Below, piece by piece: positions 36,475 to 45,427 of a stretch of DNA of 64,000 nt. The notes beneath the pieces were generated by a model. It saw only the letters and a program-made list of their open reading frames with translations. It did no database searches and was not told the DNA's origin. The position numbers and the translations under genes are program-made. The stretch comes from Pirellula staleyi DSM 6068 (GTDB lineage Bacteria > Planctomycetota > Planctomycetia > Pirellulales > Pirellulaceae), in assembly GCA_945875845.1 (NCBI GenBank), contig CAMCMB010000032.1, forward strand, positions 1 through 64,000. Direction: 5' to 3'. Within the stretch, counting starts at the first letter, position 1; every line of letters starts with the position of its first letter.

Positions 36475-37473
36475 ATGAATTTAGATTGGGATGGCCTGGT
36501 TTCGCTGATACGCAGCCACGATAATTTTGTGTTGACCAGCCACATTCGGCCGGATTGCGATGCGTTGGGCAGCGAACTCGGGATGGCCGGAATTCTCCAG
36601 GCCATGGGCAAAAAGTACACGATCGTGAACGGTCATCAAACGCCACCGATCCTTACTTTTCTGGATCCGTCGCAGAGCATTAAGGTGATCAGCGAACACA
36701 TTCGAGCGGAAGACGTTTTTGGCGATTGCCTCATTATTTTGGACACAAGTGCTTGGGCTCAACTCGGTCCCATGGCAGAAGTCCTGCGAAGATGGACTGG
36801 CACCAAAATCGTCATCGATCACCATGTTGGCGAAGATGATTTAGGTGCGCAGTTTTTTAAGGACACAAATGCTGAGGCGACTGGCCACTTGGTCGCTTTG
36901 TTGGCACAGCACGCTGGGGTGGAAATCACGAAACCGATGGCCACGGCCCTTTACGCTGCGATCGCAACCGACACGGGTTGGTTCCGTTTTGCATCTACCA
37001 CCAGCGACACGTATCGTATCATTGGGGAACTCGTCGATTTTGGCGCGTCTCCCTCTTCGATTTACGGCGACTTATATGAACGCGATACCATCGGACGCGT
37101 TCGCTTGCGAGGCCGGATTCTTGCTCGCGTTCAGTCGGAATCGAATGGCGAGCTGGTACATACCTTCGTTCGCAAGGAAGATTTCTCGGAATCGGGAGCA
37201 CTGCCGAGCGACACCGAGGATGCGGTTAACTTGGCACTTGCCATTGAGGGAACCAAAGTGGCCTTCATTATGATTGAACAGATGAAAGGTGGCTTTAAGA
37301 TCAGCTTTCGCTCGCGTTGCCATGTCGATTGCAACGACCTCGCCCGGCAGTTTGGTGGTGGTGGACATCGCGCTGCTGCCGGTGCCTTTGTCGAAGCGGA
37401 ATTTGGTGAACTACAAAACCGCGTCCTTCAAGCAACGCGTGCAGCGCTTGCCAAAAAACCTGTCTATGCTTGA
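36475..37473 (+). CDS. nrnA: DHH-family phosphoesterase, NrnA-like (nanoRNase/pAp phosphatase)
   Basis: A 332-residue cytoplasmic manganese enzyme that degrades very short RNAs and may dephosphorylate pAp. Motif I is SHIRPDCDALGSELG at residues about 22-36, a DTS motif lies near 90, DHHVGEDDLG (the DHH box) near 113, and a TDTGWFRFAST segment follows. The C-terminal DHHA1 substrate site is FGGGGHRAAAG. All metal ligands are present. Its last codons overlap the next gene's start by eight bases (ATGCTTGA). Confidence 0.9.
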   Translation: MNLDWDGLVSLIRSHDNFVLTSHIRPDCDALGSELGMAGILQAMGKKYTIVNGHQTPPILTFLDPSQSIKVISEHIRAEDVFGDCLIILDTSAWAQLGPMAEVLRRWTGTKIVIDHHVGEDDLGAQFFKDTNAEATGHLVALLAQHAGVEITKPMATALYAAIATDTGWFRFASTTSDTYRIIGELVDFGASPSSIYGDLYERDTIGRVRLRGRILARVQSESNGELVHTFVRKEDFSESGALPSDTEDAVNLALAIEGTKVAFIMIEQMKGGFKISFRSRCHVDCNDLARQFGGGGHRAAAGAFVEAEFGELQNRVLQATRAALAKKPVYA

Positions 37474-38125
37474 TCTGCTCCGATTTGCTATCGCAATCCT
37501 TCCTCTCGCGGCGTACACCAACGTCCTCGGTTTAATGCGTCTTCGGTCGCATCCGACCGTGCTCAGTGGTGCGATGGACTTTTTGATGATGGGGTTAGCT
37601 TTGATCGGCTTGATCGCCATTGGGCCCATCGAGCTTTTCTTTCCACGAGCGGCTTATTCGTTGCTAGGCGTTTGGGTTTGGATCGTGTTGATCGCTTTAT
37701 ACTTCTTTGTCGTTATGCTGATCGCGTTAAATAGCACACCCAAGTTGATTGTATATGGATTGAATGCGAGCGCATTAAAGGCCACTCTATGCGAATTGCT
37801 AAATGAAAACCAAGTTCGATCGGAATGGCTTGGAGACGTTGTCGTGCTTCCGGAACTCGGCATTCAAGCGTGTGTGGAGCCAGCGGGCCGCACAGCGGTG
37901 TCGCAAATCCATGCCGCAGGAAAGGAACAAAGTCTATCTGGCTGGCTGACTCTTGAACGAATGCTCGTTCAAAAGGTATCCACTCAACGAATCGACCTAA
38001 AGCGCCAAGCGATCGTCTGGTTACTAACCAGCTTTTCTTTGTTTGGGCTTGCAACTCTTTTGGTCAGCAACGATTTGCCCCGGCTACAGCAAGCAATGTC
38101 GATGATGTTCGATGGCGATTCGTAG
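37466..38125 (+). CDS. Membrane protein of unknown function
   Basis: A 219-residue protein. The start is ATG 37466, overlapping the stop of the NrnA-like gene; a longer frame to 37289 lies entirely within that gene. Helices lie at about residues 3-20, 33-54, 58-85 and 190-210, with a soluble domain between (NASALKATLCELLNENQVRSEWLGDVVVLPELGIQACVEPAG). No family recognised. The overlap suggests shared expression with nrnA. Confidence 0.65.
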   Translation: MLDLLRFAIAILPLAAYTNVLGLMRLRSHPTVLSGAMDFLMMGLALIGLIAIGPIELFFPRAAYSLLGVWVWIVLIALYFFVVMLIALNSTPKLIVYGLNASALKATLCELLNENQVRSEWLGDVVVLPELGIQACVEPAGRTAVSQIHAAGKEQSLSGWLTLERMLVQKVSTQRIDLKRQAIVWLLTSFSLFGLATLLVSNDLPRLQQAMSMMFDGDS

Positions 38126-38140
38126 TTCAGTCGGAGGGGA

Positions 38141-38255
38141 GATCGTTACCTTCTCGCTAGGGCGAAGGTCAAATACCACTGGCGTAAAGCCAGTGGCATG
38201 ATTCGAATGCCTCTGGGTTTATCCCAGAGGATCGTTACCTTCTCCCTAGAGCGAA
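38141..38255. repeat. Family C double-hairpin repeat, single unit with compensatory changes
   Basis: Same layout as 27304-27505. Hairpin 1 is CCACTGGCGTAAAGCCAGTGG (read in two arms). Hairpin 2 has CCTCTGGG / CCCAGAGG where the other copies have CCCCTGGG / CCCCAGGGG-type arms. It overlaps the last bases of the minus-strand Hsp20 gene. Confidence 0.85.
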
Positions 38256-38734
38256 GTGGTTTTGATTTCGATCGTCCTTGGAATTGGCTTGGCTTGCTTT
38301 GGCAATACGACGTGTAAAACACCGTTGTCAAAGCGAGCCTCAATTTTCTCTGCATCCAGTTTTTTCGGTAACCGGAGGGATCGCGAAAACTTGCCAGCCG
38401 TTCGTTCTTGACGATGAACGCTGAGCTTTTGTCCTTGTACTGCCGCATCCCGTGTGCCGCTGACAACCAAGCGTTCGTCCTGGATTTCAATCTTGACCGC
38501 ATCGGGTTTAACGCCTGGCAAATCCATATAGACATTGTATTGCAACTCAGTCTCATAGATATCCATGGGTGGCGTGAAAGAGACGTTCGCTTCGCAGCTT
38601 TCGCTAGTCTGAGCGCCGTTTTCGTCCTTGGATTCACTCTTATGAAATACTTGGTCGACGATTGTTTCCATTTCGGAAGCAAAGTCCTGAAGCGCTGAAG
38701 GGAGTTGATCAATTGGGAATCGGAAATGAACCAT
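38246..38734 (-). CDS. Small heat-shock protein Hsp20
   Basis: A 162-residue alpha-crystallin-type holdase that binds unfolding proteins in the cytoplasm. Start ATG 38734, nine bases after AGGAG; a TTG seven codons upstream would leave that site inside the gene. The alpha-crystallin domain spans about residues 60-150: PMDIYETELQYNVYMDLPGVKP, EIQDERLVVSG, RQERTAGKFSRSLRLPKKLD and the family's GVLHVVLPK strand. The C-terminal I-x-I-like motif is RTIEIKT. No CIRCE element is seen upstream. Confidence 0.92.
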   Translation of the reverse strand: MVHFRFPIDQLPSALQDFASEMETIVDQVFHKSESKDENGAQTSESCEANVSFTPPMDIYETELQYNVYMDLPGVKPDAVKIEIQDERLVVSGTRDAAVQGQKLSVHRQERTAGKFSRSLRLPKKLDAEKIEARFDNGVLHVVLPKQAKPIPRTIEIKTTSL

Positions 38735-38891
38735 GTTCGTGATCTCCTGGAACAAACGGGAATTTGATGAGGTGCTGTCAAACTGACAGAACTACCATTC
38801 TTGTGATACTCACTAGTAGCAACATCCGTGCCAAGAGTCAGCCATGGGCTTGGAGGCGGGCTCGCTTTTGACCCCAACGTCCTTAGGGAAA

Positions 38892-39020
38892 ATGGGAGAG
38901 CGAGGCTCCTGCCGAGCTATGTACGCAATGGTTCGGCAGGAGCCTCATCCTCCCCAGCAAGGAATGGATTGGGTAAAGTCGAAGAAAACGTGTTTACAGG
39001 GGTGGCCTCACCCTCCCGAT
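38892..39020. repeat. Family B repeat
   Basis: GGGAGAGCGAGGCTCCTGCC, hairpin partner GGCAGGAGCCTCATCC, CAAGGAATGGATTGGGTAAA, AAACGTGTTTA and GGGGTGGCCTCACCCTCCC. It is in the gap between the Hsp20 start and the end of the M20 gene. The remaining bases to 39140 show nothing recognisable. Confidence 0.82.
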
Positions 39021-39140
39021 GAAATTGCACGCAATTCGGAAAGGAAAGCGAGACGGCCTCCTTGAGCATGGGAGCTTTACGTACAGTGCAAGGTCACCCT
39101 CGGCGAGCGACCTATGGTCAGCCAAGTCATGGAACACTGC

Positions 39141-40480
39141 TCACTGCAAAAGTTCGACGGCACCGCTTGCCATCGTCAGGATGGCTGTTGGCAACGCCAG
39201 GTCGATATCTGGATAAAAGTCGGGTGCATGAAGGCTTAGGCTGGTTTGTCCCCGCTTTTTCAATGCTTCCAAGCGTCCTGATTCGATCACTCCAAGTCGA
39301 TACATGACGCTCGGCACTCCCGCCAGACCGTATTCGCTAAAGTCCTCGCCCCCCATGACTTGTTCTGCTTCGCCCACGCGATCGATTCCTACCGTATCGG
39401 TAAACGTCTTTCGAAGCCTCTTTGAGAGAGACACGTTGTTGAATAGCGCAGGCGTTCCGTCGGAAAGCGATATCTCCGGTGGCTCAGCGCCATACGCCGC
39501 AGCAACCGCATTGGCTCGGCGACGGATCGAACTGATGAGCAACTCTCGCACTTCAGGCGTATAGCTGCGAACCGTCAATTGGAGATCGCACCGATCGCTG
39601 ATGATGTTGTGTTTGGTGCCGGCATGGATAGCACCGACGGTGATCACCGCTGGTTCCGTTGGTTTCACTTCGCGACTGACAATCGTTTGCAAACTCATCA
39701 CGAGTTCTGCGGCTTGAACGATTGGGTCGATGGTGGTGTTGGGAGCGGCACCGTGACCACCGCGTCCTTTGATGGCGATATCGACACTATCCACGTTGGC
39801 CATCATGTACCCTTCTCGCATCGCGATGCAAGTTGCTTTGGACGCTTCGCAATGGAGCGCAATCGCAAAGTCAGGTTTTGGGAAACGAGTAAAGAGCCCG
39901 TCGGCGATCATTTTTTGTGCTCCGCCACCTCTCTCTTCCGCCGGTTGACCGATCAGCATGAGGGTCCCTCGCCAACGCTCTTTGTGAGAAGCCATCAATC
40001 GCGACATAGCGATGAGATTGCTCATATGGACATCGTGCCCACAAGCGTGCATGATGCCCGCCGGTGCACCGCTTGGCAGCGTTGTTTTCTTCTTGGATGC
40101 TCGCGGCAGTCCTGTCATCTCGGTGACCGGCAGGGCATCTAAGTCGGTCCGCAACATCACCGTTGGTCCGGGTCCATTCTTAAGCAGCGCGACCACCCCG
40201 AAGCCTCCTACTTTGGTCGTCACTTCAAAGCCTGCCTTGCGCCAAGCATCGGCTAGATACTCAGACGTTTTTTCTTCTTGATAGGAGAGTTCTGGGTTCT
40301 CGTGGAGCCACCAATAGTCCTCGACGACGGCCGCTAAATTGGCATCGATCCAAGTCTGAATCCAAGAGTTCGCAGGGGGGGGGGGTCGATTGAGTTATTG
40401 GACTGGGCTGGCGAGTTCTGAGGCGGTACGAATACGCACAGTAAGAATCCAAGCCAAAGGGAATGCCGTCGAAATGCCAT
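39141..40480 (-). CDS. Exported M20-family amidohydrolase, frame broken at a poly-G tract
   Basis: The M20D-type metallohydrolase body is intact: LHENPELSYQEEKTSEYL, TVMLRTDLDALP, GIMHACGHDVHMSNLIA, GQPAEERGGGAQKMI, ALHCEASKA and MGGEDFSEYG supply the metal ligands, and GRGGHGAAPN lies in the dimerisation domain. The frame reaches upstream to an 11-base C run (minus strand; 40375-40385). Beyond it, in another frame, is a signal peptide starting at ATG 40480 after AGAGG (MAFRRHSLWLGFLLCVFVPP..SPAQ). One more, or two fewer, bases in the run would join them. Either a sequencing error, a mutation, or a phase-variable switch. Likely substrate: N-acyl amino acids or peptides. Confidence 0.8.
40375..40385. 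repeat. Homopolymer of 11 G
   Basis: Eleven consecutive G on the plus strand at the junction of the signal peptide and M20 body. Tracts this long are prone both to polymerase slippage and to miscalled length. Confidence 0.95.
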
Positions 40481-40578
40481 TGAGGAACCTCTTGGTAAAA
40501 AGCGAAGAAAGCGAATTCGTGTTTCTCTCGACATCATAGCATTAGGCAATCGTGACGGTTTGTTGTAGCATTGAGGTT

Positions 40579-41700
40579 ATGAACGCAATTACCGAAAACA
40601 AACCGATGTCGCCTGCAGAGTTGGCGGACGTCGCATCGCAACGGAAACCTCTTTGGATCGGGGACTTGCGCATCGATCCTCCCATCTTACAAGCGCCGAT
40701 GGCAGGCTACACAAACTACGCGTTTCGACAAATCGTTCGGGAATTCGGCGGTTCCGGCTTACAAGCCACGGAGATGGTGAACGCGCGAGGATTTGTTTGG
40801 CTTGACGAACACGATTGTGAGCACCCGGATCGCTTGTGGGGGGTCAAAGATGAGGCTCGGCCGCTTGCGGTCCAAATCTGGGACAACGATCCGGAAACGA
40901 TGGCCAAAGTCGGAAAGCGATTGGCTGGCGAGTATGGAGTCAGTGTCGTCGACATCAATTTCGGCTGCCCCGTGAAACAAGTGACCGAAAAGGCACACAG
41001 CGGCTCGTATCTTCTGCGTGATCCCGAACGCATGTACGCGATCATTTCCCGACTGGTGGAAGCGTGCTATCCGACTCCAGTCACGGCCAAGATACGGCTT
41101 GGTTGCACTCGAAATACGATGAATCATGTTCAAATTGCGCAAACGGTCGAGCGCGCCGGAGCATCGGCTCTCACCGTCCATGGACGCACTGCAGAAGATT
41201 TCTTTCGAGGGTCGGCGGACTGGTCCAAAATTGCTGAGATCAAGCAGCATCTGCATCGCATCCCTCTGATTGGCAACGGTGATTTGCAAACCCCGGAACA
41301 GGTCGTCTACGCCTTTCAAAATTACCATGTCGATGGAGTGATGATTGCGCGGGCCGCGTTGGGACGGCCATGGTTGTTTTCGCAAGCGGCTGCGGCCTTG
41401 GCGGGCAAACCCATTCCTCCGGACCCGAGCTTGGAGGAACAAAAAGCATGCATGCTCAGGCATTATGACTTGGTTGTCGAACGGTTCGGAACCAAGAAAG
41501 GGACGTTGCTCATGCGGAAATTTGCTTGTTGCTACGCCCAAAGCAAGCACGGGGCGAGGCACTTTCGCACGCACGTAGCTCACGTGGAATCGCCCGAACA
41601 GTTTTACGAGGTGGTCGAAAAGTACTTTCCCAGGTTCGTCGACCCGGCGGGGATTGGCGAACCCGACACGGGGTTGGATGAAAGTTGTTCGTGTGAATAA
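40579..41700 (+). CDS. dusB: tRNA-dihydrouridine synthase, DusB-like
   Basis: A 373-residue FMN enzyme that reduces uridine in the tRNA D-loop. Start ATG 40579, with GAGG just ahead; a GTG at 40552 is an alternative. Landmarks: LQAPMAGYTNYAFRQIVREFG, AVQIWDNDPE, VDINFGCPVKQVTEKAHSGSYLL containing the catalytic Cys, VTAKIRLGC, LTVHGRTAEDFFRGSADW, IPLIGNGDLQTPE and VMIARAALGRPWLF. A slightly variant loop (GCPVKQVTEKAHSG) is still in family range. The tail ends GLDESCSCE. Single gene. Confidence 0.93.
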   Translation: MNAITENKPMSPAELADVASQRKPLWIGDLRIDPPILQAPMAGYTNYAFRQIVREFGGSGLQATEMVNARGFVWLDEHDCEHPDRLWGVKDEARPLAVQIWDNDPETMAKVGKRLAGEYGVSVVDINFGCPVKQVTEKAHSGSYLLRDPERMYAIISRLVEACYPTPVTAKIRLGCTRNTMNHVQIAQTVERAGASALTVHGRTAEDFFRGSADWSKIAEIKQHLHRIPLIGNGDLQTPEQVVYAFQNYHVDGVMIARAALGRPWLFSQAAAALAGKPIPPDPSLEEQKACMLRHYDLVVERFGTKKGTLLMRKFACCYAQSKHGARHFRTHVAHVESPEQFYEVVEKYFPRFVDPAGIGEPDTGLDESCSCE

Positions 41701-41893
41701 GTCTTAACTAAGCATCCAAATTGCGGAGTTTGCATGGTGTACCACGAAATTGCCAGTATTTATTTGCACTCGGCACTGTCTCAAGTACGATTTATTAAAT
41801 TCGTTGAACATAAAAGACGTCGATAAATGGGCTCCTCAGGGGAGAAAATCGGCGTGCCTGGAAATTTCGTTTCACAAACCTGGGTCGATTTAA

Positions 41894-42559
41894 ATGCGAA
41901 TGCAACCTCTTTTCCTTCTTTTCACGCTTGTCACGTTTTCGGTCACCGGTGCGGTCTCCGGTCAGGACCCGCTCGATGAAATGTATGGACAAGCCGTCCA
42001 TTCTTACTTTCGCGGAGATTTAGAACATGCAGAGGAGTTGTTAAACGAAGTTATCGACGCCGGAAGCATGGATCCAAGAGCCTATTTCTTCCGAGGTCTG
42101 AGCCAATGCTGCTGCGGCCCCAACCCCGATTTCGAAACCGCTGCAAGGCTTGAAATCGAAGGCAAGAAAGTCGTGAATGTCGGCAAAGCACTAGAGCGAA
42201 TACAAGGGGCTTGTCGCGTTGAGATCGAGAAAGCCCGATCCAGAGCTCGCTTGAATTCGCGAGCTCAATTAATGGAAATTCAACGAACCAAATACGAGCA
42301 GATGCAACGTGGAGGAAACGCCACCGGCGGAATGATCGTTCCACCTCGCGTAGGCGATCCAGCTCCAGTACCCAATGCACTCGCACCCAACGATCCGTTC
42401 AACGCTGGAATGACCAAAGGCGAGCCAAAGGTCGTACCGGGAGAGCCGAAGACCGTTGTTCCAGGCGACGAATTTGGCACGGTAGTTCCCGAGCCTGCAA
42501 TGCCCGAGGTTCCGGTCCCAACACCACTGGATGACGATCCGTTTGCAACCAAACCGTAG
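41894..42559 (+). CDS. Secreted TPR-like protein with Pro-rich tail
   Basis: A 221-residue protein with signal peptide MRMQPLFLLFTLVTFSVTGAVSGQ. One TPR-like unit follows (YFRGDLEHAEELLNEVIDA GSMDPRAYFFRGLSQ, residues about 38-72) with CCCGPNPDFETAARLE after it. A charged helix lies at about 100-140 (RSRARLNSRAQLMEIQRTKYEQ). A Pro/Val/Glu-rich tail repeats a VVPG/VVPE pattern (KVVPGEPKTVVPGDEFGTVVPE). Typical of planctomycete exported unknowns. The 193-base upstream gap holds nothing I recognise. Confidence 0.65.
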   Translation: MRMQPLFLLFTLVTFSVTGAVSGQDPLDEMYGQAVHSYFRGDLEHAEELLNEVIDAGSMDPRAYFFRGLSQCCCGPNPDFETAARLEIEGKKVVNVGKALERIQGACRVEIEKARSRARLNSRAQLMEIQRTKYEQMQRGGNATGGMIVPPRVGDPAPVPNALAPNDPFNAGMTKGEPKVVPGEPKTVVPGDEFGTVVPEPAMPEVPVPTPLDDDPFATKP

Positions 42560-42570
42560 TGGATTCGTTG

Positions 42571-42672
42571 CACGACGCTCCGCGTCGTGATCCAGCGACA
42601 CAATACTGAACATCCTTGCGACGCGGAGCGTCGCACAACTAAGCGTCGCACAACTAAGCGTCGCCTAACTAA
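42571..42672. repeat. Hairpins plus 15-base tandem repeat at a gene end
   Basis: Hairpin CACGACG/CGTCGTG (42571-42589), a second palindrome around GCGACGCGGAGCGTCGC (42618), then three units of GCGTCGCACAACTAA at 42628, 42643 and 42658, the last with CCT for CAC. The stop codon of the minus-strand aminotransferase lies inside the third unit. It may end transcription from both converging genes. Confidence 0.75.
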
Positions 42673-43835
42673 GCCGCGCGTCTGAGCGTTGCTGAAGAAT
42701 AAAACTTCTTCAAGCTCGCGACCACCGCATCTTGCTCGAGCTCGGTCAGGTCAGGATAAATCGGTAAATGAAGAATCTCTTTGGATGCTTTCTCGGTTTT
42801 AGGCAAGCATCCTAAGGAATAGCCAAGGTCTTCAAAGCACTCTTGCAAATGCAGTGGCACCGGATAATAAACTTCGTTGCCGATCTTCGTGTCGTTCAGA
42901 TGTTTCCGTAGCGCGTCACGCAAGCCATTGGTCACTCGAATTCCATATTGATTCCAGACGTGGGTTGCCTCAGGTGCATGATGCGGCAGTTCGATCCACT
43001 GATCCAATCCTTCTGCTGCAAACAATTCGGCGTAACGGTTTGCGTTTCGTTGCCTTGCTTGACTATAGGATTGCAAGTGCGCGATCTTGACGTTGAGTAT
43101 CGCGGCTTGGATGGTGTCCAATCGACTATTGATACCAACGACTTTATGATAATAGCGTGGTTGCATGCCATGCGAGGCAAACAGCCTCAGCTTCGCGGCC
43201 ATTTCATCATCGTTGCATACCATCATGCCTCCGTCACCCATCCCGCCGAGATTCTTGGTCGGATAAAAGCTCAGGCATCCAATATCACCCCAAGCGCCCG
43301 CCGGCCTGCCCAAATAGGCGGCACCGATGGCTTGAGCCGCGTCTTCAATGACAAAGATATTGTGGCGTTTCGCGATCGCCTCGATCTTGTCCATCGCTGC
43401 GCATTGACCGAACAAGTGAACGGGAATAATTGCTTTGGTTCGCGAGGTCACGTTGGCTGCGATTTCGTCGGGCGAAATATTGTAAGTCAGTGGGTCGATG
43501 TCGACAAAGACGGGAATAGCCCCTAAACGCGAAACTGCGGATGCGGTGGCAAAGAAGGTGAAACTTGGAACGATTACCTCGTCCCCTTGTTGGATGTCTA
43601 ACGCCATGAGTGCCAACAACAATGCATCGCTCCCCGATGCACATGCGATCGCTTGCTTGGTTTGGCATATCCCTGCGACCGTACACTCTAATTCGCCGAC
43701 TTGCGGACCATGAAGAAATCGGCCACTGTCGACCACTTCTGCAATGGATTCAAGGATCTCATTTCGGAGCGATTGGTTTCCTCGATTGACATCGAGTAAC
43801 GGCACTGAAGTTGAGGTCGCGTTCTGGTTCGACAT
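42669..43835 (-). CDS. DegT/DnrJ/EryC1/StrS family aminotransferase
   Basis: A 388-residue PLP enzyme that aminates nucleotide-linked keto sugars. Landmarks: VPLLDVNRGN, the cofactor site CASGSDALLLAL, DEVIVPSFTFFATASAV, AIIPVHLFGQCAAMD, VIEDAAQAIGAAYLG and the Schiff-base lysine in SFYPTKNLGGMGDGGM. GINSRLDTIQAAIL and EVYYPVPLHLQECF follow. Close to enzymes making UDP-3-keto or 4-keto amino sugars. No other sugar gene is next to it, so pathway is open. Confidence 0.9.
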   Translation of the reverse strand: MSNQNATSTSVPLLDVNRGNQSLRNEILESIAEVVDSGRFLHGPQVGELECTVAGICQTKQAIACASGSDALLLALMALDIQQGDEVIVPSFTFFATASAVSRLGAIPVFVDIDPLTYNISPDEIAANVTSRTKAIIPVHLFGQCAAMDKIEAIAKRHNIFVIEDAAQAIGAAYLGRPAGAWGDIGCLSFYPTKNLGGMGDGGMMVCNDDEMAAKLRLFASHGMQPRYYHKVVGINSRLDTIQAAILNVKIAHLQSYSQARQRNANRYAELFAAEGLDQWIELPHHAPEATHVWNQYGIRVTNGLRDALRKHLNDTKIGNEVYYPVPLHLQECFEDLGYSLGCLPKTEKASKEILHLPIYPDLTELEQDAVVASLKKFYSSATLRRAA

Positions 43836-43919
43836 ATTCCAAAAATCCCTTCGTGAACAAGTTTTGAGGCTTTTCGACGAAGGTTAATCCGTTCGACCTG
43901 ATCAGGTCAAGCGAGAATG

Positions 43920-44822
43920 CTATTGAATACCGAGCATCTTCGCGAATGCTTGCATTGCCGTATTCCAATCGGGACGTGTTTGCAGGTACGTTTCCCACCA
44001 GTCCATCATGAGCGGAACGATATCGGTATGGATCTCTTTATCGCGAGGGACCGGTATGTACCAATGTTCGATGGCTAATTCGGCCATCGATTCGTCGCAT
44101 TTGCTGAGTTCCATCACTTCGGCAGCAGCGAGAATGGGTGGCAGCATGGCCAATGGGGCCAACCGCCCGATCGTACTTGCTCCTGCGAAATCCGCATTCA
44201 TAGGCAGGTCCAAGTTTAGCTGCGACAAAAGCCATGCGAGCCGAACCACTTCGGGCAATTCGACCATCGGGTTCGTCAGTACTGCTTCGATACGGACCAT
44301 GTTGTGGTCGATGTGTGCGGTACCAGCTCCACCCAATACAGGTTGCAACAGCACGACTCGGGCTTCTTCGGCGATAAGGCTCTTTTGTGTTAATCGGCCC
44401 AAATGCGCGATCAGCCCAGAACCATTTCCCAACCAATGGTCTTGGATGGGTCTCGCACGAAGTGGGACTTGTTCCAGGAATTTGGGAAACAACTGGTTGT
44501 AGGCTGCTTCGATATCGGTAACGAATCCGGCCAGTTGCATGATGGCTGTTTCGTTGTTTAAATGGCATGCTGACTTTTGCACAACGGCTTGTGCCAGCTC
44601 GAAATTAGAATCGATGATAGAGGCATGGCCGATCAAAATCGACCAAAACCGGGGCGTATCGAACGAAGTCGATTTTTCGATCCATTTTCCTAGTTCACTC
44701 GCATAAACGCCAATCGCATCTGTCACACGACGATCGGTCAATTTAGAGCCGTACAGGCAGATTGATTCCGCCGCATGCAGTGCGCTCGCCGAGGCGTTAG
44801 GAGTCCAAGTCAGATGCATCAT
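43920..44822 (-). CDS. Unknown helical protein coupled to AroH
   Basis: A 300-residue protein not recognised. Its ATG overlaps the stop of the chorismate mutase gene by four bases (ATGA), so it is probably made with it. It looks soluble and mainly helical (LGKWIEKSTSFDTPRFWSILIGHASIIDS, LAPLAMLPPILAAAEVMELS), with a HIDHNMVRIEAV strand and a Trp-rich end (LMMDWWETYLQTRPDW). No signal peptide, membrane helix or enzyme motif. It may assist the AroH reaction, but position is the only evidence. Confidence 0.65.
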   Translation of the reverse strand: MMHLTWTPNASASALHAAESICLYGSKLTDRRVTDAIGVYASELGKWIEKSTSFDTPRFWSILIGHASIIDSNFELAQAVVQKSACHLNNETAIMQLAGFVTDIEAAYNQLFPKFLEQVPLRARPIQDHWLGNGSGLIAHLGRLTQKSLIAEEARVVLLQPVLGGAGTAHIDHNMVRIEAVLTNPMVELPEVVRLAWLLSQLNLDLPMNADFAGASTIGRLAPLAMLPPILAAAEVMELSKCDESMAELAIEHWYIPVPRDKEIHTDIVPLMMDWWETYLQTRPDWNTAMQAFAKMLGIQ

Positions 44823-45274
44823 GAAACAGGTTTGTTGGGTTCTCGCGTGAACATTTGCTCACCGATCCACAGCTCGAGCTCTTTCCAGTCGACCGGCGGC
44901 AGTTTACTCAAGTCGGGTCGGAGCGCGATCGCATCATGAATATAAACGTGTTGGATTTCTTTTTGCGACTTGCGGGTGTTCCAATGGAGTAGAATTCGGA
45001 CGCAAAGATTGAGCGAGCCAGGCACCTCCACTTCGTATCCGCAAAGCAGAGGCACATCCAGCCAACCCATTTGCCGAGCAGCCAAAGCGGGGAATTCCGC
45101 GTTGACATCGCGAGTTACGGTAAAGACAGCACTGGCGACGTCGCTAGAATCTATGTTGTTGCGACGAATGATCAGTGCTAAAAGCTGCCGAGTCGCTTTG
45201 AGAATCGCGTCTCGTGAGTTTTCCTCAACAGTCGTGGCACCGCGAACACCGCGGCAAACAAGATTTTCCGACAT
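44819..45274 (-). CDS. aroH: AroH-type chorismate mutase
   Basis: A 151-residue trimeric AroH-class enzyme turning chorismate into prephenate. Start ATG 45274, after GGACGAG; an upstream frame adds nine codons. Landmarks: CRGVRGATTVEENSRDAI (the arginine that binds chorismate is in VRGATT), SAVFTVTRDVNAEFPALAARQMGWLDVPLLC, EVEVPGSLNLCVRILLHWNT and QHVYIHDAIALRPDL. Every AroH signature is present. Divergent from the NtrC-type regulator. Confidence 0.93.
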   Translation of the reverse strand: MSENLVCRGVRGATTVEENSRDAILKATRQLLALIIRRNNIDSSDVASAVFTVTRDVNAEFPALAARQMGWLDVPLLCGYEVEVPGSLNLCVRILLHWNTRKSQKEIQHVYIHDAIALRPDLSKLPPVDWKELELWIGEQMFTREPNKPVS

Positions 45275-45427
45275 CCAACTCGTCCTTTGTTTCAATTCCA
45301 CCCGTCATTCCAAGATCCGTTCGCTACGTTACCTTTTTTTTTGAATACTGCAAAGCCACAATGCTTGTTTCCGAACGCTTTGTCAGCCCGAACGCGGTTT
45401 CACCCTACGTCTTGTCAGTATCCCAAT

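Noticed and set aside
40759-41583. 274-codon antisense frame in dusB
   Set aside because: dusB has all its conserved motifs; the antisense frame is a by-product.
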